A stretch of DNA of 64,000 nt from Epiperipatus broadwayi (GCA_028023455.1 JAQFVV010012394.1:24873053-24937052); one strand, 5' to 3'; positions 37,027-49,305 are shown, numbered from the stretch's first letter. Numbers and translations are program-made. The notes: generated by a model from the sequence alone, not told the origin.

Positions 37027-37894
37027 TATATTGTATGTATCTTGTTGATATTCACTTGAAAAGGTCTATTTGTTAATAGCTGAAACCATGGTTGTGGAAG
37101 AATTTTAGTAAATTTTTTTTTTCTATTTTACATGTAATTAGATATAATTATAATATATCATTTTTTATGTAATTATATGTACTTAAATATTTTGTAATTT
37201 TGACAAAACCTGTTGGGCAGCAGAAACTATAAAGAAAGAAAATTAAATTAAATGTAGAAACAGTAGATTGCATTGAATAAAGTATAAATCAAAGGAGTTA
37301 TTAATTATATTTATCAAGTTATTATTAAAGTAAGAGTATGAAATACATATTAAAATATTAGCAAAAAAAATTTTTGATATCATTTAATCAGTAAAGAAGC
37401 CTTTAAAAATAGCATGACAGGACAAAGATTCCTGGTTTCTTTTTACAGGAAGCAGAGAAGAAGACAATCAAATACTAGATGTAATGGCTTGCAGATGTTT
37501 GTGCTTTGTTTACCTAATAATAACTAAATATCTATTTACTAATTAATAATTGAACATTCAGCTAGAATGTTTTCAGTTGATTAAATGAGATAAAAATGCT
37601 GAACTTGATTGGAACCTGGGAAAATATTTAAATTTTACCCAGCTTCAAACTCAGTTTAAGCTATACTAACCATTTTTTGTATCCCGATTATATATTAAAT
37701 AAATGCAAACCAATGATAGAAAGTTTCAATTGCACTATTTATATTTAAAAACACAAAGTTTGAAACAAGGCTAAGCTGCCAGGATTCATACTTCGTGTTT
37801 CTAAATGCCAATACTGCTGTTGAAACTTTCTAGCCATAGTTTGTAATTACTGTTCTTGAGTTTTATTTAGCAGTATGCTTTCATTGATTTTATA

Positions 37895-38335
37895 TATATA
37901 TGATACAAAAACAATACAGAGACTTTAGACAACTCAATGAATTATGGAGAGATGCATATTAGGAGTGATGAGAAGAGCTCTGATATGAAATATAAGGGTG
38001 CGAGAACAAACTAGTGTTACTAATATCATTGAAAGAATTAAGAGATTGAAGTGGAGTTGGGTTGGACATATTGCTAGAAGAGATGATAATAGAAGAGCAT
38101 TTATAATTTTAAACTGGATCTCAAGAGATTGTAAAAGACCTAGAAGGAGACCACATGTGAGATAGATTAATAAAATAAGAAAGGGTGCTGGGATGGTGTG
38201 GAGAAGAGAAATTAGAAATTGAAGAAGATGGTTGAACTTGGAGAGATCTTCCTTCTGCAATAGATTGATAGTGTTTGAAAATGATGATGATGACCATGTA
38301 TATAAATGATGATGATGATCATATATATAAATTAA
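37895..38335 (+). mobile_element. RTE-like LINE 3' end
   Basis: The sequence parallels 29000-29385: AAGTGGAGTTGGGTTGGACA, GAAGAGATGATAATAGAAG, then the GATGATGATGA tail repeated at 38282 and 38310. The frame is broken. Confidence 0.75.
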
Positions 38336-38384
38336 TTAATAAATGGGATTACTATTATGTATATGAAGTTAAATTCATAGTCAA

Positions 38385-38835
38385 GCTGTATTGATGTGCA
38401 ACAACCAATTATACTACGCATATATTACTTAGTGATATAGTTTAGTTATTCACCATAGAAATTTTAAGGTGCTAGCATAACTGAATCACAAGTTATATGA
38501 AATTCAACGTTTTTTTGTACTTTATAGATTATCTTCTGTGCTTTTCCTGCCATCATGAAATCTTGAAAAATATTTGAAAATATCTAGGCAATGCATGACT
38601 TCACTGACATACACAATTTGAATCATTTTGAATATTTCATTAAAAGTTTTAACCCAATTTAAAACAAAATGTAATTTTAGTGTGTTGTTCCATCATGTGT
38701 TAAGATATGAAACATACATCTTATGTCATAACTCATTAAACACTAATGACTATGTTGCTATATAACGTACTGATTCAGAGATGGTACTGTAACCAGCTTA
38801 AACAAGGAACCAATCATCTTTTCATTGAGAAATTT
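38385..38835. mobile_element. MITE family A copy
   Basis: Contains TAGTTTAGTTATTCACCAT, AATTTAAAACAAAATGTAAT and the returning end ATCATCTTTTCATTGAG. The left terminus is degraded. Confidence 0.65.
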
Positions 38836-39093
38836 ACAACAATTTTTGACAACTTATACAATCATTAAAAAGAAACTAATTGATTTATTTTAGTACAAGA
38901 ATTTTGAGAAATATTCCGACTAGTAGAATAATTCTGCATTGTCACAATATTGTTGATTTATGGGAAACTTTGCAATGGTGGATTTATGTTAAGAAAATTT
39001 TCTGAAATTGTTTGTAATAATTAATGATATTATGTGATTAGAGCATTGTTACAAAAGCAGAGTCAAAAGTTGAAGATCCCCTACAAATTTGAT

Positions 39094-39651
39094 TGTTAGG
39101 TTTTGTCTGGAGCACAGACCCGACCTACAGAAAATAACACTAGCACCAGTATTATAATTAATATAATATTTATTATATTTACAAATATATACAATATAGA
39201 ATAATATAGTTCTAATGTGTCTTATTGATCTGCAGCTACACCTGATAGCTTGCTCACTGGTAGAAAGAACGATTCTTCTGGCTGTACCAGACAGCTTCCC
39301 TTGAGTCGGCAGTAGTCTTAGCAGTGTTCAGTCCTTATGTGGACTTACCTAGCTGCATAGATAATTAGCGTATTGCTATTGTAAGAATGCTCACTGCTGT
39401 TTAGGTTAGCAGGGCTTCTCCTGGAGAACATGTACCGTCTTTGTAGGATAGACAGACATTCTCTGCTCTTTCCTCCAAAAGGCTGACCATTTATAGCCAG
39501 ATCCCTAACCTCATGGAAGCATTCAGAATCAGCATTCATCATTGTTTATTGGTATGTTCTAATCATTGACTAAGTCTTTAGCTGAACATCAGCCCACTGG
39601 CCAGCGGCAAACAATGCTCAATCCGATCAGATAAAGAAGGAATCTGTAACA
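39094..39651 (-). mobile_element. Solo LTR, minus orientation
   Basis: Read on the minus strand the segment begins TGTTACAG and ends CCTAACA, giving inverted TGTTA/TAACA ends. It holds GGATCTGGCTATAAAT as a promoter-like box and AATAAA downstream of it. The segment is visibly richer in G and C than its surroundings. About 558 bp, no flanking internal sequence, and no clear target duplication, so it is probably an old solo LTR or the ends are slightly misplaced. Confidence 0.6.
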
Positions 39652-39729
39652 GTCCACTTCTGATGGAAAGGAGAACTATAATAATTGTACTCACCTGTTC
39701 TCTCTCCAAACTAAGAATGCATGTGTCAC

Positions 39730-40155
39730 ATAATGATATTCATGAAAAAAAATTTAAGATGTTAACATGCCGGGATTCTGAGTTATGATTTGAAATGTGA
39801 CAGTGTATTTTATATCTTCATAGATTGCCTATAATGCTCTTCCTAACTTCTCAAAATCTTGCAAATTACTTGGAATCATTTGCCTTACACGGTTTAAATC
39901 ATTTCAAATATTTCTGTAACAGTTTTGCTTAATTTAAAACAAAATTTAATGTTAGCATTGTATTCCATCATGGATTAAGGAATGAAACACAGTTACATTT
40001 TACTTCATAACTCATGATCCAGATATGCTAGCACTTTAAAATATTTATGATAAATAGATAAAGTGTGCTACATAACACATGTGCTAATTTAAAGATGGCA
40101 CTGCAGGCACTTTGGAGAAAGAACCTATCACTTTTCACTGGGACATACTGTATAT
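39730..40155. mobile_element. MITE family A copy, left end truncated
   Basis: Shares the family interior (TTTAAAACAAAATTTAATG, CATAACTCATGATCCAGATA) and a good right terminus, CTTTTCACTGGGACATACTG. Confidence 0.7.
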
Positions 40156-41029
40156 GCATACTTATTTAATGATTTTGAGACGTTTTAGTTTGTTTTGGAA
40201 ACCATGTTTTTTTAGTTTTTTTTATGATATTTATTGCTTTTAAAGATACCATATATTTGCATGCACTAATCTTGTAATTATTTTTAATTTATGTTTACTT
40301 ATATATGTGAAATAAACAGACAACTTTTAATTACTCTAAATTTAATAATTTCTTAATTCTAAATTGATTTTACGTTATGAAACTTTTTCTTAATATGCTT
40401 AAATTTATTATCATGCAAATTACTTTTAATAAAAGGATATGTCCATTTATGAGCATAAATTATAAATATTCCGTAAATTTGCGTTATAGATCATTAATGT
40501 GTTTATAAAATTATTTTCTTAAATTTAATTTAAATATGTATTTTTATTTTTTTATGGCCGAAGTATATACTAAATAAAGATTTCGGCGATTAAATTAAAA
40601 TATTGTTATCAGACCTTATTTAAATTTTGGTACGAATAATTTTATAAGTAGTTTCCTTCCGAATAATAACATTTTAAACCGAGTAATATAATAAATCGTA
40701 ATTTTTTTTAATTGCCGATTTAATTGAAATTTTTAAATATTTTTAATTACTTATTTAATTGAAAATTTTAAATATTTTTAGTTTTCATTTCATTTCTTCA
40801 GGCACTAATTATAATAATATTGTATTATTATTACATATTGTGACTTATAATTTATAGGTTACATACACACAAAAAAAAACTAAAATATTTGTTACAGACA
40901 GTATAGGTATTGGGATTTGCATGTCACTGTATACTGTAATTATAAATATTAATTATTTAGGCTGCCCCTATACTTACACCATTTGCATAACAGCAAATAA
41001 TAGTATGTTTTTAACATATATATATATAT

Positions 41030-42085
41030 ATATTGTGTTTCAGTGAAAATCTGACTTTTCTCCAAGCTGCCTGTAGTCTTAAGTTTAACTATTTACCATA
41101 AAAATTTTAAGTTGCTGGAGTATTTTGAACATAAGTTACAACATGAAGTATAATACATTGTGCAGGCTTGAACCTGCATTTATATATGTAATATATGCGG
41201 GATTCGAACTCAGACTTTCACATGACCCACTGCTCTCAGTGCCATCTCATATTTCTGACCCACCTGATCACACGCATGTTGAAAAGATAAATAATCACCA
41301 ATATACTTATTTCATGCTAAACCAGCAATCATCAGTTGGTCTAGATTACTATCCTCACACATGTATATATAATCAGTGCTCAGCTTTATATTAAGATAGC
41401 CAATCTTCATACTTTAATGGACAGGCTTCAAACTATTCCAACTCACAACTTTTCAGCCCTCCATTTCATTGAAAATCTGATGATGGAACGATCAAAGCCC
41501 TTATTAGTGCCAAGGTTGTCATCCTACCCATGTTGATATATTTTCAATGAAATGGAGGGCTGAAAAGTTGCGAGTTGGAATAGTTTGAAGCCTGTCCCTT
41601 AAAGTATGAATAAAGCTGAGCACTGATTATATATATGTGTGTGAGGATAGTAATCTAGACCAACTGATGATTTCTGGTTTAGCATGAAATACGTATATTG
41701 GTGATTATTTATCTTTTCAACATGTGTGTGATCAGGTGGGTAGCAATATGAGATGGCACTGAGAGCAGTGGGTCGTGTGAAAGTCTGAGTTCGAATCCCA
41801 AACATGAAGTATATTTGCTTTCATATCTTTATAAATCGTCTTCAATATTCTCCCTGCTAACATTTGCAACTTATGGCTTCATTTGCATAGCAGTCTGAAT
41901 TATTTCAAATGTAATGATAGCAATTTTGACCAATTTAAAACAAAATTTAATGTTAACACATTATTCCATGAAATGGACTATATTTCTAGTCATAATTCAT
42001 GGTCCAGGCATCTTAATAATACGTTAAAGTTTTGTGATTAATAAACTGTGTTGCTACGTAACTCATGTTAATTTATGAGCAGTCT
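41030..42085. mobile_element. MITE family A copy split by palindromic SINE insertion
   Basis: Left part 41030-41152 (TTTCAGTGAAAATCTGAC, ACTATTTACCATAAAAATT) and right part 41801-42085 (CCAATTTAAAACAAAATTT, CATAATTCATGGTCCAGGC) are one family A element. The 648-bp insertion between them is bounded by a 13-bp duplication of family A sequence. Confidence 0.8.
41153..41800. mobile_element. Palindromic SINE C insertion, 648 bp, 13-bp target duplication
   Basis: Near-perfect inverted arms: GGGATTCGAACTCAGAC at 41201 and GTCTGAGTTCGAATCCC near 41783-41799, with ACTTTTCAGCCCTCCATTTC and its reverse close to the centre (about 41500). The B-box-like GTTCGAATCCC faces outward in both arms. AACATGAAGTATA flanks the insertion at 41140-41152 and 41801-41813. 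The left end carries about 45 extra bp (TGTGCAGGCTTGAACCTGC) that resemble the left end of the 12027 copy. Confidence 0.85.
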
Positions 42086-43062
42086 GTATATAGTAGTCAA
42101 TAAAAATATTAAATTTACTTCAAGCAAATTAAAAAAAATTTAGCAGTTAAGAATGTTTATAAAAGTAACAATCTATATCTGATTTTTTTTTAAATTATTA
42201 TTATTATTGATATTTGCTGTTAATGCGTAATTGGAAAGAGAACGGATTTTAACCTTTTTCACATTCGCCTTAAAGGCCTTTCTCCTTTCACCTACAGACT
42301 TACTGTGCACTAAATAAATAATCAGAATATTTATACGTAGTAGTTTTGTTTATTAGTGTTTCAATTAATAATCTATAATGTGTTTTTTATTTGCTGTAGG
42401 TACACATACATATAGATACATGTACATATTATATATGCAAATTGAAAAAAAAAAGGGGGGGAGGGGGTACTTTAATACATATAAATGTGTCCGTATTCTG
42501 TATATTCACTGTAAATTAAAAAATTAACATTTCTATCATTTTCTGTTTTATTTTTCTCACAACTTTTTTCTGAAACACAAAATATGGGTAATCACTTTTA
42601 ATACTATTTTTAAAGAATAATTTCACCTTATTTTATCCATCACTTAAAAATATTCCAGGTAATATCTATTTAAAAGTACATCAATGATTATTTTGCTCTT
42701 CAGAATATTTACAAAATACAGTGAAGCTGCGATATATACAATACATTTTATTCCAAGCCCCCACATGTACATTATAAAAAGCATATAGTAGTTAATGGTT
42801 TGTTGACAAATGTCGTTATTGCAAATCCAATCTCTAGTACGACTTTAAAAAATAGGCAGTTCTTTGAAATTAGGCTTATTATTAATTTATAAGTATTTAC
42901 TGAAACACCCCCCCCCCTCCCATCTTAATTTTGTTAGACAATGTGTGTACAAATTAATTGGTCGTAAAAGGTTAAAAGCATCACTGTTAACATTTTATTT
43001 GGATAATTGAAGTTTTTGAATAATAGGTATTCAAATCAACAATGTTCTGCCTATATAATACA

Positions 43063-43192
43063 AATATAGGGGATTTGAACTCAGACTCTCAAGCCTCTTC
43101 ACTATCCACACTATCTCATACTACTGATACACATGAACACACACATGCAGAAAAGATATATAATCATCAATATATGTATTTCGTATACAATA
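43063..43192 (-). mobile_element. Single-arm SINE C copy next to ANO8 exon
   Basis: GGGGATTTGAACTCAGACTC and ACTATCCACACTATCTCATA match the left arm of the 12027 copy; it stops after TATTTCGTATA. No returning arm. It ends about 25 nt before the acceptor at 43216. Confidence 0.75.
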
Positions 43193-43216
43193 CAAGTTTT
43201 TTGTTGTTTTTTTCAG

Positions 43217-43327
43217 CATATCATTTTAATCTTAAAATTTGCCATTGCCTACGCAATACCGGATGTTCCACAGTGGGTCGCCACGGAGATGGCTAAAGTT
43301 GAGTATCAAAGAAGAGAAGCTCTAAGG
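43217..43327 (+). CDS. ANO8: Anoctamin-8 exon: TM10 and start of cytosolic tail
   Basis: Internal exon of 37 codons, phase 0/0, after TTTTTTTCAG and before GTGTGT. Residues 1-16 (HIILILKFAIAYAIPD) complete TM10; residues 17-37 (VPQWVATEMAKVEYQRREAL, then R) begin the cytosolic tail. The segment W-V-A-x-E-M-A-K-x-E-Y-Q-R-R-E-A is what I recall for vertebrate ANO8 and separates it from other anoctamins. The donor is AGG/GTGTGT, weaker than consensus. A truncated SINE C copy ends about 25 nt before the acceptor, so the branch-point region probably lies in or at the edge of repeat sequence. The frame stays open on both sides by chance. Confidence 0.94.
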
Positions 43328-43559
43328 GTGTGTTGCAACTTATACGTTATTAGTTTTAAGTTAAACTTAACATTTTCTTTAATTGTTAAAATTAATTCTA
43401 TTTATGACTTATTTTAATTTATCTCCGTAGTAACCGTTATTTATTTGCTGAATTATTATAAAAAATTAAATTATTATTTTTATTACTGAAATTGTTTTTT
43501 CTCCAACGCTGTGGCATTTTGTAGCATTATTACTTCAAAGAAATTACTAAGGTGGTAAT

Positions 43560-43740
43560 AATTGAAAAATTCAGTTCATTGGGAATTGCAAGTAATAATT
43601 TGAATGTCAGGTTGTGCCCTGTGCGTGGTTTTGTGCAGGGTATCAAACTTTGGAGTGTGAAGTTCTTGGATGGATTTTGTTTCTGGTACTTCGCGCGAAC
43701 TTTTTATGAACTCCTCAGCAATAAAGTTATTCGATTATTT
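43560..43740 (+). mobile_element. Decayed SINE E copy
   Basis: Shares GTTTCTGGTACTTCG, ACTCCTCAGCAATAAAG and TTATTCGATTATT with the other SINE E copies. The A-box part is poorly preserved. Confidence 0.5.
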
Positions 43741-44859
43741 TATTTTGATATAAAATTGAACGAATGTGTGTTCGAAGCTGTATATATATAGCTTATTTTC
43801 AAATTATTATTATTTTGATTTAAAAAAACAAATACTTTAGTTGTCCGAAAGTTTGTGATGGTGATATTTCACTAATTATTTATATGTTGGACTATTTCCA
43901 TAATCTAATATTAATTCTTAAATGTAAACTTTTCAAATGCATACAACTGTTAGTAATAGCTCACAGGTTAGTATATAATGTCAGTGCCTCAAGCGATATT
44001 CTTCTTCTTCAGGAGATGCTATTATATTCATTGATAGTACTAACATGGGAATTGAATCTGGATTTTCAAATTTGGGAATATTGAATTTAAGGTGATGCTC
44101 TGACGGCTAGACTACTCTGTATAAGACAGAAGTTAGTAGAAATTTCATATACTTATCTATGAAGATCGTTCTGATTTCCATCATTTTATCTAAGGGCGAG
44201 GTTCATGAATATCCAAATATGAATTATCACATTTAGATTGACTTATGGGCTATTTGTCAGATAAGCAATTTCTTTGAATTATCTTCTTTGTATCTAAACT
44301 AATAGACCATATATATACTGCCATATATATATATATATGTGCATTTAGTTTTTAAAAAGTGTGTAAGTTTAAAATGTTAAAATAATTTTGGTATATCAAA
44401 TTAAAAAATCCTCAAGGAATTAAAATTACAAATTTTATCTGATAAAGAAAAAACTAATTGTATCCATAATTGGATTTTTTCTAATTACAGATAATCTTGG
44501 GATTTAGATAATTTATTACTTAAATATATACTTTAGAGAACAAGAGCATCTCATACTATAAATCTCCCCAAAATCTAAATCAGCTAAGTTGGACTCAAGT
44601 TCAAGAGCCAAGAAGAAGGTAACAAAATACTCCAACAAAAGATCTAAAGCAGCCTAACAGGAGTACAAGAGAAAGGAAAAAGGCAACAGGATACTTTCAA
44701 CAGAATAGACAAAATCCCAGTGCAATACTCCACTGAAGTTTTAAAAGAGAGTCTCAGAGATTTAAAAGGATATAAGAACCTCCGTATTATTTATTTCTAT
44801 TATTTGATTGCTCGAGTAACTTCTTGGTCTATACAACATATATGAATTGTAAAAGGATA

Positions 44860-45310
44860 AAAATATCGGACAGAGAGGAAATAGTACAAAAAAGAAAATT
44901 CAAAGAAGATGCTCACATGGCAATGGCTAATAATCCCACAAGTCAATCATGTTTGGAAGTCACTTATTAATGCTGGTCTTAGGAAAAAGTGAAAAAATTA
45001 GGAGAACCCTCATAACCCATGAAATTTCTACTGACTGTTGTTTTGACAGAATAATCTAGTGGGTTAGAGTGACACCTTAAATTCAATATTCATGAATCTA
45101 AATATCCAGGTTCAATTCGCATGCTAGTATTATCAATGGTCAGGTCAGCAACACGTAAAGAAGAGAAGAAAATAATACCACTCAAAACATTGTATTCTAT
45201 ATTAATCTATGTCCTATTACTAACAGTTGAATGTACTGTATATGAAAATTTTAAGTAAAATTTGAATTTTTTTAAAGACATTCAACAATTAATATTAGAG
45301 GGCGGAAATC
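44860..45310 (+). mobile_element. Family F retroposon copy
   Basis: Counterpart of 31200-31740; contains GTTTGGAAGTCACTTATTAA, GGTTCAATTCGCATGCTAG and AACACGTAAAGAAGAGAAG. More diverged. Confidence 0.5.
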
Positions 45311-47079
45311 GTTGAACGTATAGTTTTTTTTTGTTTTTTAGATGACTTTCTCAAAACAGAGTTTCATTGAAAAATATAAAACTATGTTTTAAATGAGAAT
45401 GATATATTCAGAGAGAGAAAAACTGGAAACTTATGATTGTACAAGATAAAGAACTGAATTAATGAAATGCAAGACAATGAAGTAAAATAACTTTTTTTTA
45501 CAAAAAAAGCAATTTCAATATCAGATAGAAAAATAGTTATAAATGGTATGCTAGAAATACAATATTGATGACAAACATTCAAAATGAACTCACAATTGCT
45601 ATTAGAAAATGCAGGTTCTGTGGCAACTTGATTTTGTTACTTACATATATATAATCAAATGGTTTATTATTAGGAAGTCACAAGAAATTTAACTATCAGA
45701 AGTAACAATTGGATTGCAATCTGTGGATTATGGGCTCCAGAATCTATCATTATGTCATTGTACCAAATCATGCACGGCAAATATAAATAGTGAGATGGGT
45801 TTATTGCTCAGGATGCATAAGGAGTTTGAGCGCTTGAAAATACCAAAATTGAAATTGATCCAAGAACCTTATGGTCTAAAATCTAATACTTTATTGCTGC
45901 ATGAATCATGCAGGGTTTTGTCATTGATTATGGTATCAAAGTCAAGTATAATAATATATTATGCAGCTATCAGCTTAGGCATGGAGATTTAGGAGTTTCA
46001 TATTTTTAGCTCACCTTATGAATGCAGGTTGTTGACAAAATGCATGCCTAAAAAGAGACGATAGTCCAAGATTGTGATATATTAAGATTTGATGAGAGAT
46101 ACATTAATAAAACACATAATATATAGATTTAATATAAATATATAATATACAAATTATTTAGTAATGACAATTTTAACAGTAAATTGTATGAAATTAATAT
46201 GTGATTATATTAATAATTAAATTGGATTAAAAGAAGCTAGAATAGTAACAGACAATGCTAAACATGTAAGAATGCCATTGTGAGTTAATATGATCTGGGC
46301 CTTATATTTGACAGTGTAGCAAATGAGAATGTAGAAAGCAGCCATTCCTAAAATTATAGGAAGTGGACATTTCATCTAACCATTTGCAAAACCCTCACAA
46401 CTGAAATGGACTGATCCTTTATCAGAAAAATGAGAACGACTATAAAATAGAATAAAAATAAGTCATTAGTGTTAGACCTAACACTGAAATTAGGTTCAGC
46501 AGTAATTTAATGCTGACACTGAAAAACTACTGAATGAATAAATGAGAAAAATTTCTGGATGGTAGTATGCTTGTAGTGCAAGCTTCCACCACTAGGTTAA
46601 TGTTCATTGAATTCTTCTGAGTCAGTATGTCAGCCAAAGTTATTGGGGAAGGTTGTGTTTGATGCCAGTAATATTTTTTTCAATGGGTTATTCCATATTT
46701 TGCCTATTTTGTGTTATCTGATCCATATAATGTGATGTTATGAAGTTTTGTTTCCTTGGGGGAGGGGGGTATAACGTTATTCTATTAACAGCCTATAAGA
46801 AATATGCTGTGAGTAAAATACAAGTTTATGAATAGTTATTCCATCTTAAACGAGGTGTAATATCGATTGATGGTCACCTCATTCCAGATGTTTTTCAATT
46901 ACTTAAATTGATAACAATATGATTAAAATTTCATCTTACCATTCTCAAAGATTGCTGTTGAACCATTGATAAACTCATTGAGTTAATCGGGTATTCATGA
47001 AGTTCCTGTTTATGAAATTTTAATGGAGTAATTGGGCTTTTACAGTCACCTAATTGCATGCTATACTTTGATAAACACT

Positions 47080-47695
47080 TAGAAGCTGTCCTGATTTGTT
47101 TTCTAAAGTCATAACTGGAACTGAATCTTGGTGCTATAATTACAATCCAGAAACAAAACAGAAATTCAGTTAATGGAAAACTTCCACTTTTGTTCATCCC
47201 TAAAAAGCACAAAATCAAAAATGAAAACAGTGTTCATTTGTTTCTTTGTTATGGAAGAGATTATACATTTAGAACTCGAATCCCCAGAGTCAAACAGTAA
47301 TCTGAGGTTTATATTTGGTATTTTTAAAAAAGATTGTGTTACAATTTTGGATGAAACATCCAAATTTATGGCAAACAGAAAAGATTTATTTCATCATGAC
47401 AATGCATTTGCCCACACAATGCTGATTGTTAGGTAATTTTTGATCAAAATTAGCACATACCCTTGTCTCATCCTTTATATTCATCCAATCTCACCCCAGG
47501 ACAACCTTTTTTTATTTCCTTGGATGACATAGACTTCAAAGGAAAACATTTTGCTTCTATAAAGAGGTGAAACAATAAATGGCAGAAGTATTAAAAAGCA
47601 CCAATAATGATGACTTTAAAAAATGTTTGGATAAAAATGTTTAACAGATGTATTGATTCAAACTGAGAGTATTTTGAAGGAGACTGAAGTTTAAA
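47080..47695 (+). pseudogene. Mariner transposase fossil, catalytic half
   Basis: Plus-strand frames give ITGTESWCYNYNPETKQKFS (mariner ITGDETWxYxYDPETKQxS), then LFHHDNAFAH (second catalytic Asp in HDNA) and SPQDNLFLFP, followed by FKGKHFASI and a degraded C-terminus. The first catalytic Asp is replaced by Thr; the second and third Asp remain. Frames shift between these blocks, so the copy is dead. Confidence 0.75.
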
Positions 47696-47915
47696 CCACT
47701 AAACATCACATGATTCTAAGATCTAGGTGCAGTGCTGTCAGATCCAAAGCTCCTCACTGATGAAAGCCTCAAGCTAGAAACTAGTCTGGGGATATTGGAT
47801 GAGTAGACACTAGATAGGGATTTTATCTACAAGCCTTCTGGCATCCATTGATTACTCTGGCTTGTACTAAGTGGCACTACTGTATGGAGAGTTTTGCTTG
47901 TTTTAGAGACATGTT
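47696..47915. repeat. Foldback family B fragment
   Basis: AACCACTAAACATCACATGA joins directly to TCTAAGATCTAGGTGCAGTG and a returning arm ending GAGTTTTGCTTGTTTT. The forward arm is deleted. It adjoins the mariner fossil. Confidence 0.7.
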
Positions 47916-49305
47916 TCAAAATGTAAAAATGAATTCTACTTTGTTTTGGGTACTTCTTCATAATTAAGAATAAAGTAATCCACAACATTACTTAAAAGTC
48001 AAAATTAGGATCCAGATATGATGACTATTAAGATGGTATTAATTGTAAGTCATTAAAATCCAGAAGAAAAAAGCTTTTGTTAATGTCAAATTTGCAAGTA
48101 TAACTGATTTATAATACGTGATATCTTTAAAAAGCTTTCAAATTATTTATCAAGAAGATAATTAGTGTGTTTGCTTTCCAGGTTCTTTCAAAATTAAATG
48201 CACATTGAAATAATGATTCTGTTTTTTCAACTAATGAAATATATCTTCAACAAACAAATTTCACTTCAATTATCAAACTTTTGGAAATTCTAATTCTGAT
48301 TAAAATAAGTTAGCATATTCGTGGTAGTCCATAGATTTTCACCAAGAGTAGATAGCATAGTTCCAGAGTTTCTAAAAAATTTAGGGCTTGGAGCCAAAGT
48401 GTGATTGGAAAACTTTACCAATCTTAAAACTAATATGTGTTTTATATGAGCTTTTTAAAATAATTATATTAACAAGAATTTGGGCCTGTAGATGTGAGCA
48501 TCTATTCATTGGACTGTGTTTAATCCAGAAAGAAACTGTTGTGATCATGTTTTATTTTTAACAAAGAGACCTTCAAAATGATCTAATCTCAGCTTATGAA
48601 TCTGTTTAGAAAAGTAGTTTTCAAAATTCTTAACTGCAGGAAAATCATTGATTTACTTGACAAAATATTCTCCAATAGGAAAAATTCAAGTGATTCTAAA
48701 TATTTGAAAAGTTAACTTAATTGATAGAAAATATAAATAAGTTATGGGTGGGGGATTCCAAAAGAATTTAAGAGTAACAAATAAGAATTATTTTTAACAA
48801 ATTAATTAACATGTTGATTAGAGTTGACCTAGTTAAAGACAATTATAATTTTTAATTTCTACTGTTTCTGTATCTTTTGTTAAACAAAATTGCACAGAAA
48901 TTTGTTTTTTGTTTTCATTGACAAATTTTATTTTATGGAACTGGAAGCACCAGTATTTACCTTGCACAAAGGTGCCTCTTACCCACACAGTGGGCTGTGT
49001 GAATACCAGAAAATTGGAAAAAAAAAAATCTATGCAAATTACATTTTAAACAAAGTCTGTACATAATGAAACTTTTTAATAATTCAGCAATTAGAGTATA
49101 GGTTTTTCTAGATTTTTATTTCATATATGTATGGCAGTGCTTTTATTATTCATAACTCCTTATATTAACTTCGTATTGTTGTTGTTAACTTCCTACTAAT
49201 TTTGTCATTAGTTAAAAATGAATAAAAATAGTCTAATTAGTGAGCTGTTATTATGCCAAGTTTCAAAATACATTCAATATATATATAATAACAAATAATA
49301 TAAAT

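Larger units (their letters stand above)
33528..37031 (+). mobile_element. Non-autonomous LTR retrotransposon, 3.5 kb with TATAT target duplication
   Basis: Two direct LTRs (33533-34905 and 35658-37026) surround an internal region of only about 750 bp. TATAT occurs directly before the first LTR (33528-33532) and after the second (37027-37031). A candidate primer-binding site beginning TGGCGACCCAACTCGGG starts at 34907, two bases after the 5' LTR. The internal region has no gag, protease, RT or integrase. Such an element would depend on proteins of a relative (TRIM- or LARD-like). LTRs differ by about 2-3 percent by eye, so the insertion is fairly young. Confidence 0.9.
32765..37268. repeat. 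Foldback F, about 1.0 kb before LTR insertion
   Basis: Outer arms: TGTTTCTACATTTGATTTGA and AATTCTTCCACAACCATGGT on the left; ACCATGGTTGTGGAAGAATT and TTAAATGTAGAAACAGTAG on the right (37083-37268). Inner arms: AATAGCCTTCCCATCATTCA (33062) and GAATGATGGGAAGGCTATTT (33501). Removing the LTR element and one TATAT copy restores one continuous palindrome. Confidence 0.85.
32676..43216 (+). other. ANO8 intron, 10.5 kb, with nested insertions
   Basis: Donor GTGAGT, acceptor TTTTTTTCAG. Holds the foldback at 32765-37268, the inserted LTR element, an RTE tail, a solo LTR, three MITE A copies and a palindromic SINE insertion. Nothing recognisable in 37270-37890, 38840-39090, 40160-41025 and 42085-43060, apart from a G-run near 42446-42466 and a C-run near 42907. 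Confidence 0.8.

Noticed and set aside
45714-45992. 92-codon open frame in the fourth intron
   Set aside because: No domain, no splice borders fitting ANO8, and Leu/Ser composition typical of chance frames.
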